From assembly GCF_031760065.1 (NCBI RefSeq), contig NZ_CP134500.1, positions 434,001 to 498,000 on the forward strand: DNA of 64,000 bases. Direction: 5' to 3'. This document shows positions 25,099 through 32,935 of the stretch, piece by piece. The translations under genes were made by a program, and so were the position numbers. Source of the stretch: Streptomyces durocortorensis (GTDB taxonomy: Bacteria; Actinomycetota; Actinomycetes; Streptomycetales; Streptomycetaceae). Numbering within the stretch: position 1 is the first letter of the stretch; every line of letters starts with the position of its first letter. Below the pieces are notes generated by a model. It was not told the DNA's origin, made no database searches, and saw nothing but the letters and a program-made list of their open reading frames with translations.

Positions 25099-25391
25099 AA
25101 CACTTCCTCCACGGGAGAACCTCGCGTGGAGCCACCGTAGCCGCGCAGGGTTCCTCCCGACAAGGGGGGTCCTGAAAATTATCCTGTGCACCCCCATGGT
25201 CACCGCTGTTTTTCCTGTCACACCCCGGACAGAGGCACAGTTCCCGCAGTCGCTGCGGGAGCCTGCCGACCGGGCCCGCACGGCGGCAGACATCGGGAGC
25301 CCCGGCCGTTACCCTCCCCAGTGCCGTATTGCCGTACCTCCGCGCGGGCAGGAGCAGTTGGCGGACAACCGCCGACGGAAACGAGGTCGCC
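25099..25391. promoter_or_regulatory. divergent promoter region, DUF6421 operon and glycerophosphodiesterase
   Basis: The interval holds an AT-rich patch, CTGAAAATTATCCTG (25172-25186), flanked by GGGGGT and ACCCCC, quite unlike its surroundings. On the minus strand it contains GATAAT, a likely -10 box for the DUF6421 operon. GTTTTTCC nearby is another AT-rich stretch. No gene is seen. Confidence 0.45.
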
Positions 25392-26075
25392 TTGTCTTTT
25401 CTCACCCTGGGTCATCGCGGAGTGATGGGTGTCGAGCCCGAGAACACCCTGCGCTCCTTCGTCCGCGCGCAGGCGTCCGGGATGGACGCCATCGAGCTGG
25501 ACCTCCACCTGAGCAAGGACGGCGCGCTCGCCGTCATGCACGATGCCGCCGTCGACCGCACCACGGACGGAACCGGGCCGATCGCGGCCAAGACCCTGGC
25601 GGAGCTGCGCGAGCTCGACGCGGGTCAGGGCGAGCGGGTGCCCGTCTTCGAAGAGGTGCTGGAGGCCGTCTCCGCGCCGCTCCAGGCAGAGATCAAGGAC
25701 GTGGCGGCGGCCCGCGCGCTGGCGGACGTGATGCTGGAGCGCGGTCTCGTCGGACGCGTGGAGGTGTCCTCGTTCCACGACGAGGCCGTCGTGGAGATCG
25801 CCCGGCTGGTGCCCGGCGTACGGACGGTGCTCATCGCCAGCCGCTGGGGCGCGGACGTGGTGGACCGGGCGAAGGCGGCGGGCGCGGCAACGCTCGCGCT
25901 GAACATCCGCCGCCTCACCCTGGAGGTGGTGGAGCAGGCGCACGCCGAGGGAGTGAAGGTGATCGGCTGGGTGGTCAACACCCAGGACCAGCTGCGCCTG
26001 GCGCGGGCGCTGGGGCTGGACGGCGCGACCACCGACTTCCCTGAGATCCGCCGCACCGGCCGCTTCACCGCCTGA
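25392..26075 (+). CDS. glycerophosphodiester phosphodiesterase, 227 aa
   Basis: A GDPD TIM barrel that hydrolyses glycerophosphodiesters to glycerol 3-phosphate and an alcohol. The catalytic/metal motif is LGHRGVMGVEPENTLRSF (about 6-23), with metal ligands in IELDLHLSKDG and catalytic His in AVMHDAAVDRTTDGTG (about 51-66); LQAEIKD gives the next acidic ligand. There is no signal peptide, so it acts in the cytosol. The start is read as TTG 25392 with GAGG 5 nt upstream, giving the usual family N-terminus LSFLTLGHRG; no ATG or GTG fits as well. Confidence 0.88.
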   Translation: MSFLTLGHRGVMGVEPENTLRSFVRAQASGMDAIELDLHLSKDGALAVMHDAAVDRTTDGTGPIAAKTLAELRELDAGQGERVPVFEEVLEAVSAPLQAEIKDVAAARALADVMLERGLVGRVEVSSFHDEAVVEIARLVPGVRTVLIASRWGADVVDRAKAAGAATLALNIRRLTLEVVEQAHAEGVKVIGWVVNTQDQLRLARALGLDGATTDFPEIRRTGRFTA

Positions 26076-26090
26076 GCCCGGCCGGGCGCG

Positions 26091-26117
26091 CCGGGCACAC
26101 CGGGCACACCGGGCACG
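26091..26117. repeat. three tandem 9-bp repeats
   Basis: CCGGGCAC[A/G] occurs three times in a row with 9-bp period in the 44-bp gap between convergent stops of the phosphodiesterase and GNAT genes. It is a candidate variable-number locus. Confidence 0.7.
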
Positions 26118-26119
26118 CC

Positions 26120-26668
26120 TCAGAGGCTCTTGACCAGCAGTTCGAAGGCCAGTCCGTCGCGCTGCGGGATGCCGAAGCGCTCGTCGCCGTACGGGAACGG
26201 GGTGAGCTCTCCCGTACGGCGGTAGCCTCGGCGCTCGTACCAGGCGATCAGGTCCTCGCGCACCGAGATCACCGTCATGTGCATCTCGCCGACGCCCCAG
26301 CTCTCCTTCGCGGTGCGCTCCGCCTCGGCGATGATCAGCTTGCCGAGTCCGCCGCCCTGAAGCCCGGGACGCACCGCGAACATGCCGAAGTAGGCGGCCT
26401 CGCCCCGGTGTTCGAGCTGGCAGCAGGCGACGAGCTCACCGTCCCGCTCGACCGCGAGGAGCCGTCCCGCCGGGGCGTCGAGGACCTCGCGCACTCCCTG
26501 TTCGTCGGTCCGCTGCCCCTGGAGGATGTCGGCCTCGGTGGTCCAGCCGGTGCGGCTGGAGTCCCCGCGGTAGGCCGACTCGATGAGGGCGACCAGCGCC
26601 GGGACGTCGTCCCCGGTCGCGTCGCGGAAGGTCAGCCGGGCCGAATCGGCGGGCGGGGCGGTGTCCAT
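26120..26668 (-). CDS. GNAT-family N-acetyltransferase, 182 aa
   Basis: A single GNAT domain. The acetyl-CoA-binding motif is FAVRPGLQGGGLGKLIIAEAE (V/I-x-P-x-x-Q/R-G-x-G-x-G/A, about 97-118), preceded by AACC-like strand ELVACCQLEHRG and followed by SVREDLIAWYERRGYRRTGE, the usual Tyr/acid region. The N-terminus TFRDATGDDVPALVALIESAY is also typical. It is probably cytosolic; the acceptor is unknown. It is convergent with the phosphodiesterase gene and divergent from the DUF5134 gene. Confidence 0.88.
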   Translation of the reverse strand: MDTAPPADSARLTFRDATGDDVPALVALIESAYRGDSSRTGWTTEADILQGQRTDEQGVREVLDAPAGRLLAVERDGELVACCQLEHRGEAAYFGMFAVRPGLQGGGLGKLIIAEAERTAKESWGVGEMHMTVISVREDLIAWYERRGYRRTGELTPFPYGDERFGIPQRDGLAFELLVKSL

Positions 26669-26859
26669 GGTGGCGCTCTCCGTTTCTCAGCGGCCTCTCC
26701 GCTGCCGTGCGTGCGATCGAGCGTAGCGCGACCTGTAGCGCCCCTCCCGGGCCCCGGCGCACCCCCTTCACACCCCTGTGCGCCGGGTTCGGCGGCGATC
26801 GCCCGGGCATCGACCAGTCGACCCGCAGGAGTGCCGTACGTCCGAGGGGGATGCGCGCC

Positions 26860-27465
26860 GTGCACGGAGGAACCCTGGTCGGCTGGATGCTGCTGGCGTT
26901 GTGCGCGGTGAGCGGCGCCTACTGCCTGCTGCACGCCCGTACGGGGACCCCGGCGGAGCGCCGCGCCGCGCGCGCGGAGGCGCTGATGGGCTTCGGCATG
27001 GCGGCGATGGCCGTACCCGCCGCGGTGCTGCCGCCCCCGGAGTGGGCGTGGGCACTGTATGCGGTGCTCTTCGGCGCCGCGGCGCTGCGGTCGCTGCGCC
27101 CCGCCCTGGGCGGCGGCCATCACCTGCACCACCTGATCGGCTCGCTGGCCATGGTCTACATGGCGATCACCATGGCCCCGGCGGTCTCGGGAGGCGGCGG
27201 GGACGGGCATGCCGGACACGGGGCGGCGGGCGGCGCCGGAGGGATACCCGCGCTGACGGGCGCGCTGCTCGTCTACTACGCGTTCTACGTACTGAGCTCG
27301 GCCGGGCGGCTGTTGCCCGTGGCCGCCGCGCCCGGCGGAGTGGTGCGCGTCGCCGGGCGCGGGCCCGGAGGATTCGGGAGCGGTACGGACGAACGCTCCG
27401 GGCTCACCACGGCCTGCCGGCTCACGATGGGCATCGCCATGTTCGCCATGCTGCTCACCCTGTGA
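26860..27465 (+). CDS. DUF5134-like integral membrane protein, 201 aa
   Basis: Five or so hydrophobic helices: LVGWMLLALCAVSGAYCLLHA, MGFGMAAMAVPAAVL, WALYAVLFGAAAL, LIGSLAMVYMAI and ALTGALLVYYAFYVL, with a His/Gly-rich loop GGGGDGHAGHGAAGG between helices four and five. The His-containing segment GGGHHLHHLIGS could bind metal. The match to DUF5134 is from the overall pattern. The GTG at 26860 is favoured because GAGGGGG lies at the right distance; ATG 26851 abuts that RBS. The gene is first of a run of membrane-protein genes on this strand. Confidence 0.7.
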   Translation: MHGGTLVGWMLLALCAVSGAYCLLHARTGTPAERRAARAEALMGFGMAAMAVPAAVLPPPEWAWALYAVLFGAAALRSLRPALGGGHHLHHLIGSLAMVYMAITMAPAVSGGGGDGHAGHGAAGGAGGIPALTGALLVYYAFYVLSSAGRLLPVAAAPGGVVRVAGRGPGGFGSGTDERSGLTTACRLTMGIAMFAMLLTL

Positions 27466-27563
27466 GACGGGAAGTGGGACAGAAGCCCCGGCAAACCGTG
27501 GTCTGCGTCACTTGCCGGTCGCAGCCATACCAATGGAAGACCCGCCCCTCATAGTCTGAGGCC

Positions 27564-28499
27564 ATGCTGGTCTCCCTCGCGCTGCTGCTGCTCGGTGCAC
27601 TGACCGCTCTGGTGACCCCGCGACTCATGGCGCGCGCCCAGTGGCCGGAGCGCGAGCCGGTGGTGGCCCTGTGGGTCTGGCAGTGCGTGGTGGCGGGGGT
27701 CCTCGTCTCGTTCGCCCTGTCCATGACGTTGAGCGCGGCGGCCGCCTGGCAGGCGGTGCGCGGCCATGTCTTCGCCCCGGCCCCGCACGCCGTGGTCGAG
27801 GCGTACGCCCTGGCGGCGTACGGACCGTGGTCGGCGGTCATCGCGGTGCTGCTGGCGCTGGGCGGACTGTGGAGCGGCGCGATGCTGCTGAGGGAGATCC
27901 GGCGGGCGCGGCGGCGGCGCAGGCAGCGCCGGGCCGAGCTGCTGGTCCGCTCCCCTCTCCTGCCGGGCGAGGAACCGGGCGCCGACCGTCTTGTGGTGCT
28001 GGAGGGCGAGCGCCCCGACGCCTGGTGGCTGCCCGGTACCGCGCCGCAACTCGTCATCACCACCGCCGCGCTGAGCCGTCTGAAGGGCCGCCAGCTGGAC
28101 GCCGTGCTCGCCCATGAGCAGGGCCACGCCCAGGCGCGGCACGACTGGCTGCTGCACTGCTCGTCGGCGCTGGCGGTGGGCTTCCCGCAGGTCCCGGTGT
28201 TCGCCGCGTTCCGCGACGAGATGCACCGGCTGGTCGAACTGGCCGCCGACGACGTGGCGTCACGCCGCTTCGGCCGGCTCACGACCGCGCTGGCCCTGGT
28301 CGGGCTCAACGAGGACCGGGGGGTGTTCGGCCCCTGCCCCACACCGGATGCCCAAGTCCCGCTGCGTGTCAACCGGTTGCTGGCCCCGGTCGAGCGTCTG
28401 ACGGCGGGCCGTCGGCTGCGCCTGACGGCCGCGGCGGCGCTGGTGCCGGTGGTTCCGCTGGTCGTGGCGTTCGTTCCGGGTCTGCGGGCGCTGGGCTAG
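27564..28499 (+). CDS. M56-family membrane metallopeptidase, 311 aa
   Basis: A BlaR1/MecR1-like integral membrane protease without a sensor domain. Helices at the N-terminus (about 1-20, 34-58, 75-100) precede a cytoplasmic domain with the zinc site HEQGH (LAHEQGHAQARHDW, about 190) and the distal acidic ligand region LVELAADDVASRRFG. A final helix ends the chain. No BlaI gene is adjacent, unlike the second M56 gene at 61166. The -10-like CATAGT lies 8 nt before the ATG, suggesting a leaderless or nearly leaderless message. Confidence 0.85.
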   Translation: MLVSLALLLLGALTALVTPRLMARAQWPEREPVVALWVWQCVVAGVLVSFALSMTLSAAAAWQAVRGHVFAPAPHAVVEAYALAAYGPWSAVIAVLLALGGLWSGAMLLREIRRARRRRRQRRAELLVRSPLLPGEEPGADRLVVLEGERPDAWWLPGTAPQLVITTAALSRLKGRQLDAVLAHEQGHAQARHDWLLHCSSALAVGFPQVPVFAAFRDEMHRLVELAADDVASRRFGRLTTALALVGLNEDRGVFGPCPTPDAQVPLRVNRLLAPVERLTAGRRLRLTAAAALVPVVPLVVAFVPGLRALG

Positions 28500-28558
28500 G
28501 AGTACGCCGGGCGGGGCGGGTTGGGCTTCGGACCGCGTCCTCCGCGAGGATCGCCCCC

Positions 28559-29269
28559 ATGCGCTCCCTCCGAGTCTCCCCGCCGCAGCCCCTGCCCCGC
28601 CCCCGGACCGCCGCGCTGTGGACCGCGTCCGTCGCCGCTGCGGCCGCCCTGGCGCTGCTCGCCCTGGTGGCCGCGCGGTGGCCCCCGCTGCTGTCCCTGG
28701 ACCGCATGGTCGCCGAGGCCCTGCACCGGGACGCGGTGGCCGATCCCGGGCTGGTCCGGGTGAGCCGGGTGCTGACGGACTGGGTGTGGGACCCCTGGAC
28801 GATGCGCCTCCTGATCGCGGTGGCCGTGGTCGCCCTGTGGTGGCGGGGTGCGCGGCCGCTCGCCCTCCGGGTGGCCGCGACGAGCCTGCTCGCCTCCCTC
28901 CTCCAGCAGGGGCTGAAGACCGTCGTGGGGCGCGAGCGCCCGCAGTGGCCCGACCCGGTGGACACGGCCGACTACTCCGCGTTTCCCTCCGGCCACGCCA
29001 TGACAGCGGCGGTCAGCTGCGGGCTGCTGGTCTGGCTGCTGCGGCTGTACGGCACGGGCCCCGGGGTGTGGGGTGCGGCGCTGGCCGTGGCGGTGGTCTC
29101 GGCGGTCGGCGTGGCGGTGACCCGGGTGTATCTGGGGGTGCACTGGCTGAGCGATGTCGTGGGCGGCGCGTTGCTGGGGGTGGCCGCGGTGGCGCTGTGC
29201 GCCGCCGGGTACGCACGGGTCCCGGCGCGCCGGGACCCGGCGGGCGCGGCCCGGACTCCCCGGCCCTGA
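28559..29269 (+). CDS. PAP2-family membrane phosphatase, 236 aa
   Basis: A type 2 phosphatidic acid phosphatase-like enzyme that removes phosphate from lipid phosphates such as undecaprenyl diphosphate or phosphatidate at the membrane. The three signature motifs are present in order: KTVVGRERP (about 121-129), FPSGH (about 142-146) and TRVYLGVHWLSDV (about 189-201, where SR is replaced by TR). About six transmembrane helices flank them. It starts 59 nt after the M56 gene and may be cotranscribed with it. Confidence 0.88.
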   Translation: MRSLRVSPPQPLPRPRTAALWTASVAAAAALALLALVAARWPPLLSLDRMVAEALHRDAVADPGLVRVSRVLTDWVWDPWTMRLLIAVAVVALWWRGARPLALRVAATSLLASLLQQGLKTVVGRERPQWPDPVDTADYSAFPSGHAMTAAVSCGLLVWLLRLYGTGPGVWGAALAVAVVSAVGVAVTRVYLGVHWLSDVVGGALLGVAAVALCAAGYARVPARRDPAGAARTPRP

Positions 29270-29345
29270 GGGCCCTCGAACACCGCGGCGGGCCCGATGG
29301 CAGGCGGTCTTGTCGGCGTGGGAACGTACCGGGAAGGATCGCACC

Positions 29346-30077
29346 ATGGTGGTCAAGGGTGTGCTGTTCGACTTCTCCGGAACCCTGTTCCGTATCGAGC
29401 CGGTCCGGGACTGGCTCGCGACCGTGCTGCGCGAGCGCGGCACCGAGGTGGCGCCGGAGGATTTCGAGCGGTACGTGCGTCAGCTCTCGGCCGCCGGTGC
29501 CCTGCCGGGCGGTCCGCCGCCGGTCCGGGTGCCGGAGCGGCTGGCCGGGTTGGTGGCCCGCCGGGACCTCAGCGCCACCCTGCACCGCGAGGCGTACACG
29601 GGTCTGGCCCGGCAGGTCGCCCTGCCCGATCCGGGGCTGTACGAGGCGCTCTACGACCGCCATATGCTGCCGGACGCCTGGCGCCCCTACCCGGACGCGG
29701 CGGAGGTGCTGGAGGGGCTGCGGCGGGCGGGCATCGCCACCGGGGTGGTCAGCAACATCGGCTGGGACCTGCGCCCCGTCTTTCGCGCCCATGGGCTCGA
29801 CGCCCTGGTCGACGCCTATGTCCTGTCCTACGAGCACGGGATGCAGAAGCCCGCCGCCGGACTGTTCCGGACTGCCTGCTCGCTGATCGCCCGGGATCCG
29901 GCGGACGTGGTCATGGTCGGTGACGACCGCGGGGCCGACGGGGGCGCGGCGGCCGTCGGCTGCGAGGTCCGGTTCGTGGACCACCTGCCGGTGGCCGGGC
30001 GGCCGGACGGCCTGCGGTCGCTGGGACTCGTACCGCCCCGGGGCGGCAGCGCGGACGGCAGCCGGTCCGGGGTGTGA
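29346..30077 (+). CDS. HAD-superfamily hydrolase, 243 aa
   Basis: A HAD-IA type hydrolase: motif I is LFDFSGTLF (about 7-15), motif II VVSNIG (Thr/Ser, about 132), motif III Lys in EHGMQKPAAGLF (about 162) and motif IV MVGDDRGADGGAAAVG (about 184-199). Motif I reads DFSGT, so the general acid/base Asp (second D of DxD) is replaced by Ser, which could change the chemistry from simple phosphatase. The ATG has GGAAGGA 8 nt upstream. The substrate is unknown. Confidence 0.8.
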   Translation: MVVKGVLFDFSGTLFRIEPVRDWLATVLRERGTEVAPEDFERYVRQLSAAGALPGGPPPVRVPERLAGLVARRDLSATLHREAYTGLARQVALPDPGLYEALYDRHMLPDAWRPYPDAAEVLEGLRRAGIATGVVSNIGWDLRPVFRAHGLDALVDAYVLSYEHGMQKPAAGLFRTACSLIARDPADVVMVGDDRGADGGAAAVGCEVRFVDHLPVAGRPDGLRSLGLVPPRGGSADGSRSGV

Positions 30078-30134
30078 GGCATATCCCGCCGCGGAGGGGG
30101 TAGTAGGGGCGGATCGTGGCCGTAGCCTGGGAGC

Positions 30135-30311
30135 ATGTCCCCGATGTCGTCGTCCGTTTCCGCGCGTTCCACTGCCGAGGTCAACGCGGAGATCCGCGAC
30201 CTCTGGCAGCGCTCGGGCGGCCGACTGACCCCGCAGGACGAGAGGGAATACCAGCGGCTGCTGGTGGAGTGGGCCGCAGCCACCGGCGACACCGACCGGA
30301 CCGCCGCCTGA
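30135..30311 (+). CDS. small conserved protein, 58 aa
   Basis: A short soluble protein beginning MSPMSSSVSARST, with a helical body AEVNAEIRDLWQRSGGRLTP and REYQRLLVEWAAA. The helical, amphipathic and codon-biased sequence supports coding. A -10-like TAGCCT ends 6 nt before the ATG, which suggests a leaderless transcript. Function unknown. It is followed by the terminator of the convergent LVIVD gene. Confidence 0.65.
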   Translation: MSPMSSSVSARSTAEVNAEIRDLWQRSGGRLTPQDEREYQRLLVEWAAATGDTDRTAA

Positions 30312-30346
30312 GGGCTTCCGGGCCCCTATGACCGCGCGCGCGAAAA

Positions 30347-30388
30347 GCGCCCGATCCGGCGATCCCCCGCGTCGCCGGATCCGGGCGC
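30347..30388 (-). terminator. intrinsic terminator of the LVIVD-repeat gene
   Basis: GCGCCCGATCCGGCGA (30347-30362) pairs with TCGCCGGATCCGGGCGC (30372-30388) with a one-base bulge. On the minus strand the hairpin is followed by TTTT. It may also serve the small + strand gene ending at 30311. Confidence 0.75.
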
Positions 30389-30531
30389 ATCCAGCATGTC
30401 CCGGCCCGGCTCACCGGTCAATGAATTTCCGCCGCTCACACGGCGGGGCCGATGCCTCCCGGGCGGAGAACCGCACGGAGGACACCGGCCCCGGAGTGTG
30501 CGACGGGTGATCCGGGGAGCCCGCCGACGGG

Positions 30532-32025
30532 TCAGCGGTCGAAGTAGTCCGGCTGCGTCTGCGCGTTGAGCTCGTCGAGCCTGACCCGCTTCGCCGGGTC
30601 GGTGCGCCGGTCCTTCAGCTTCAGCACGTCGAAGCCCTTGGCGATGTCGCTGGAGTAGATGTGACCGTTGTAGTAGTACGCCGACCAGGGGCCGGCCGTG
30701 GTGACCCGGTCGAGGGTGACCGGGCCGCGCTCGAAGAAGGCGATCTCCTTGGGCTTGGCCGAGTTGGTGAAGTCCCATACGGAGATGCCGCCCTGGTACC
30801 AGGCCTGGACCATCAGGTCGCGGCCCTTCACCGGGATGATCGAGCCGTTGTGGGCGACGCAGACCTCGACGTCGGCCTGGTGACGGTCGATCTTGAAGTA
30901 GCTGCGGAAGACCAGCTTGCGCTTGTCGCCCTTGCCCACGATGTCGTAGATGCCGTCGGCGCCGCGGTCGGGGCCGATCTCCTCGTTGCAGGTGGCCGCG
31001 CCGCCGCCGCCGAGCTCGTCGGTGAAGACGACCTTGTTCGCGCCCTGGTTGAAGGTCGCCGAGTGCCAGAACGCGAAGTTCACGTTGTCCTGGACGCGGT
31101 CGATGATCTTCGGGCGCTCCGGGTCCTTGATGGAGAACAGCAGACCGTCACCCATGCAGGCGCCGGCGGCCAGGTCCTTGGACGGCAGGACCGTGATGTC
31201 GTGGCAGCCGGTCGTCTTGGAGACACCCGGGTTCTCGGGCGCCCCCGGGTTGCCGCCGTCCGGGAAGAGCACCGGGAAGTTCACGATCCGGGCCTTCTGC
31301 GGCGCCTTGAGCGGCACCTTGATGATGGAGATCCCGTCGTGCGGCGGCTGGCAGTCCGGGAACGCCTCGTTGGGCGAGTACGAGGAGACGTACACGTACA
31401 CGTTCTTCCTGCCGTCCGGCACCAGCGTGTGCGTGTGCGAGCCGCAGGCGGTCTCGACGGCGGCGATGTACTCCGGACGCCGCTTGTTGCTGATGTCGAA
31501 GATCTTCATGCCCTCCCAGGAGGACTTCTCCGTGGCCGGCTGGGAGGTGCTGGAGCACGAGTTGTCGCTGCGCGAGGAGTCGGTCGACAGGAACAGCAGG
31601 TTCCCGGAGACCGAGATGTCGTTCTGTGCGCCGGGGCAGAGCACCTGGGCGACGGTCTTCGGCTTCTTCGGCTTGCTGATGTCGTAGATGACGAAACCGT
31701 CGTAGTTGCCGACGTAGGCGTACTTCCCCTGGAACGCGAGGTCCGTGTTGGTGCCCTTCAGGTCGCCCTTCGGCACGTTCGCCAGGTGCTTGATGTTCGA
31801 GCTGTGGACGATCTCGTCCACGCCGGGTATGTCACCGGCGGCTATCGCGGCCCTGGCCTCGGCCTGCTCGCTGGTGGTGACGGAACCGCGTTCGGCCGGG
31901 GCATCGCCCGGGTCGGGCGTCGCGGCCGCTGTGGTGGCCGTCAGCAGCGTGGCGAGGAGTCCGGCTGCGGCTGCAACCGCGCCCAGGCGTCTGCGCCGCA
32001 CGCGGGTGGTGTGCAACGAGGTCAC
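30532..32025 (-). CDS. secreted LVIVD-repeat beta-propeller protein, 497 aa
   Basis: A likely exported protein. The N-terminus RRRRLGAVAAAAGLLATLLT is a signal peptide, with an arginine cluster that may be Tat-like, and cleavage expected near ATPDPG. The mature part has repeated LVIVD-type units such as YAYVGNYDGFVIYDISKPKKPK, MKIFDISNKRRPEYIAAV and ISVWDFTNSAKPKEIAFF, which form a propeller. Several Cys (PGAQ, TACGSH, TGCHD, GACMGD, VCVAHN) suggest disulfides. It starts at GTG 32025 with GGGAGGA upstream. Function is not known; it is divergent from the DUF305 lipoprotein. Confidence 0.85.
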   Translation of the reverse strand: MTSLHTTRVRRRRLGAVAAAAGLLATLLTATTAAATPDPGDAPAERGSVTTSEQAEARAAIAAGDIPGVDEIVHSSNIKHLANVPKGDLKGTNTDLAFQGKYAYVGNYDGFVIYDISKPKKPKTVAQVLCPGAQNDISVSGNLLFLSTDSSRSDNSCSSTSQPATEKSSWEGMKIFDISNKRRPEYIAAVETACGSHTHTLVPDGRKNVYVYVSSYSPNEAFPDCQPPHDGISIIKVPLKAPQKARIVNFPVLFPDGGNPGAPENPGVSKTTGCHDITVLPSKDLAAGACMGDGLLFSIKDPERPKIIDRVQDNVNFAFWHSATFNQGANKVVFTDELGGGGAATCNEEIGPDRGADGIYDIVGKGDKRKLVFRSYFKIDRHQADVEVCVAHNGSIIPVKGRDLMVQAWYQGGISVWDFTNSAKPKEIAFFERGPVTLDRVTTAGPWSAYYYNGHIYSSDIAKGFDVLKLKDRRTDPAKRVRLDELNAQTQPDYFDR

Positions 32026-32199
32026 TGCGTCCTCCCTTGTATCCGTTCGGGTCGAACGGTTCACGGACCCGGGCAGTATCGCCCCTCTCATGTACACATC
32101 AACAGATGGCAGCATGGACGCGCCGGAAGTTTCCGATCTCAGCTGTGTGGAAGCGTGTCAGGACGGTCCGCAACAGCCCACGTGCCACTGGAGGTCGCC

Positions 32200-32868
32200 G
32201 TGTTGATCCACCACCGGTCCGCAACCCTGCGCTCAACCACTCTCGCGGCAGCGGCAGTTGCCGCCGTACTCACCCTGGGAGCCTGTGACGCGGACAGCGG
32301 TGACGGGAGGCCGGCTGCGGGCAAGGACGCAGGTCCGGGTGTGGTGGCGCCCGGCAGACCGGGCGAACCCGCACGGACGCTCACCGCCGAGGAGGCCGCC
32401 GCGGAGACCGGCCAGGACACCGCCAACTCGGCGGACTTCCGCTATGCGCAGATGATGATCGAACACCACAGGCAAGCCCTCGTGATGACCGGACTCACCC
32501 CGGACCGGGCCTCGTCCACTTCGGTCAAGCGGCTCGCGGAACGTATATCCGCAGGCCAGAAACCCGAGATCGGGGCGATGGAAGGATGGCTGAAAAGAAA
32601 CGGCGGGGACGAGCGGAAGCAGCACCACGACCACGCGGGGATGCCCGGCATGGCGACCGAGGCTCAGCTGAAGAAGCTGCGTGCCGCCGATGGCAAGGCC
32701 TTCGACAAGCTCTTCCTCGAACTGATGATCACCCATCACCAGGGGGCGATCACCATGGCCACGGAAGCGCTCTCCGAGGGGAACGACGTCATCGTCGAGC
32801 AGATGGCGAACGACGTCGTCGCCCAGCAGACCGTGGAGATCAACCGGATGCGCGCGCTGATGACGTGA
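32200..32868 (+). CDS. DUF305-domain lipoprotein, 222 aa
   Basis: Signal peptide with lipobox LTLGAC (Cys about residue 28), so the mature protein is lipid-anchored outside the membrane. A Gly/Asp-rich linker leads to a DUF305 ferritin-like helical domain with two signature repeats: QMMIEHHRQALVMT (about 87-100) and ELMITHHQGAITMATEAL (about 177-194). The paired His and Met residues suggest metal binding, possibly copper; QHHDHAGMPGM is a further His/Met-rich loop. It starts at GTG with GGAGG 6 nt upstream. It is divergent from the LVIVD protein. Confidence 0.88.
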   Translation: MLIHHRSATLRSTTLAAAAVAAVLTLGACDADSGDGRPAAGKDAGPGVVAPGRPGEPARTLTAEEAAAETGQDTANSADFRYAQMMIEHHRQALVMTGLTPDRASSTSVKRLAERISAGQKPEIGAMEGWLKRNGGDERKQHHDHAGMPGMATEAQLKKLRAADGKAFDKLFLELMITHHQGAITMATEALSEGNDVIVEQMANDVVAQQTVEINRMRALMT

Positions 32869-32935
32869 TGCGCGGGTATCCCGTGTTCCGGCCGTCGGTG
32901 CGATGCTGGAAGCACCCTCCGGGAAGAGGTGCGCC

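Noticed and set aside
25195-25240. GlnR-like site (GTGAC with AAAAC) in the DUF6421 promoter
   Set aside because: Spacing and second half do not match the GlnR consensus well enough.
30661-32199. Long in-frame extension upstream of the DUF305 gene
   Set aside because: Runs antisense to the LVIVD gene; the signal peptide, lipobox and GGAGG RBS fix the start at 32200.
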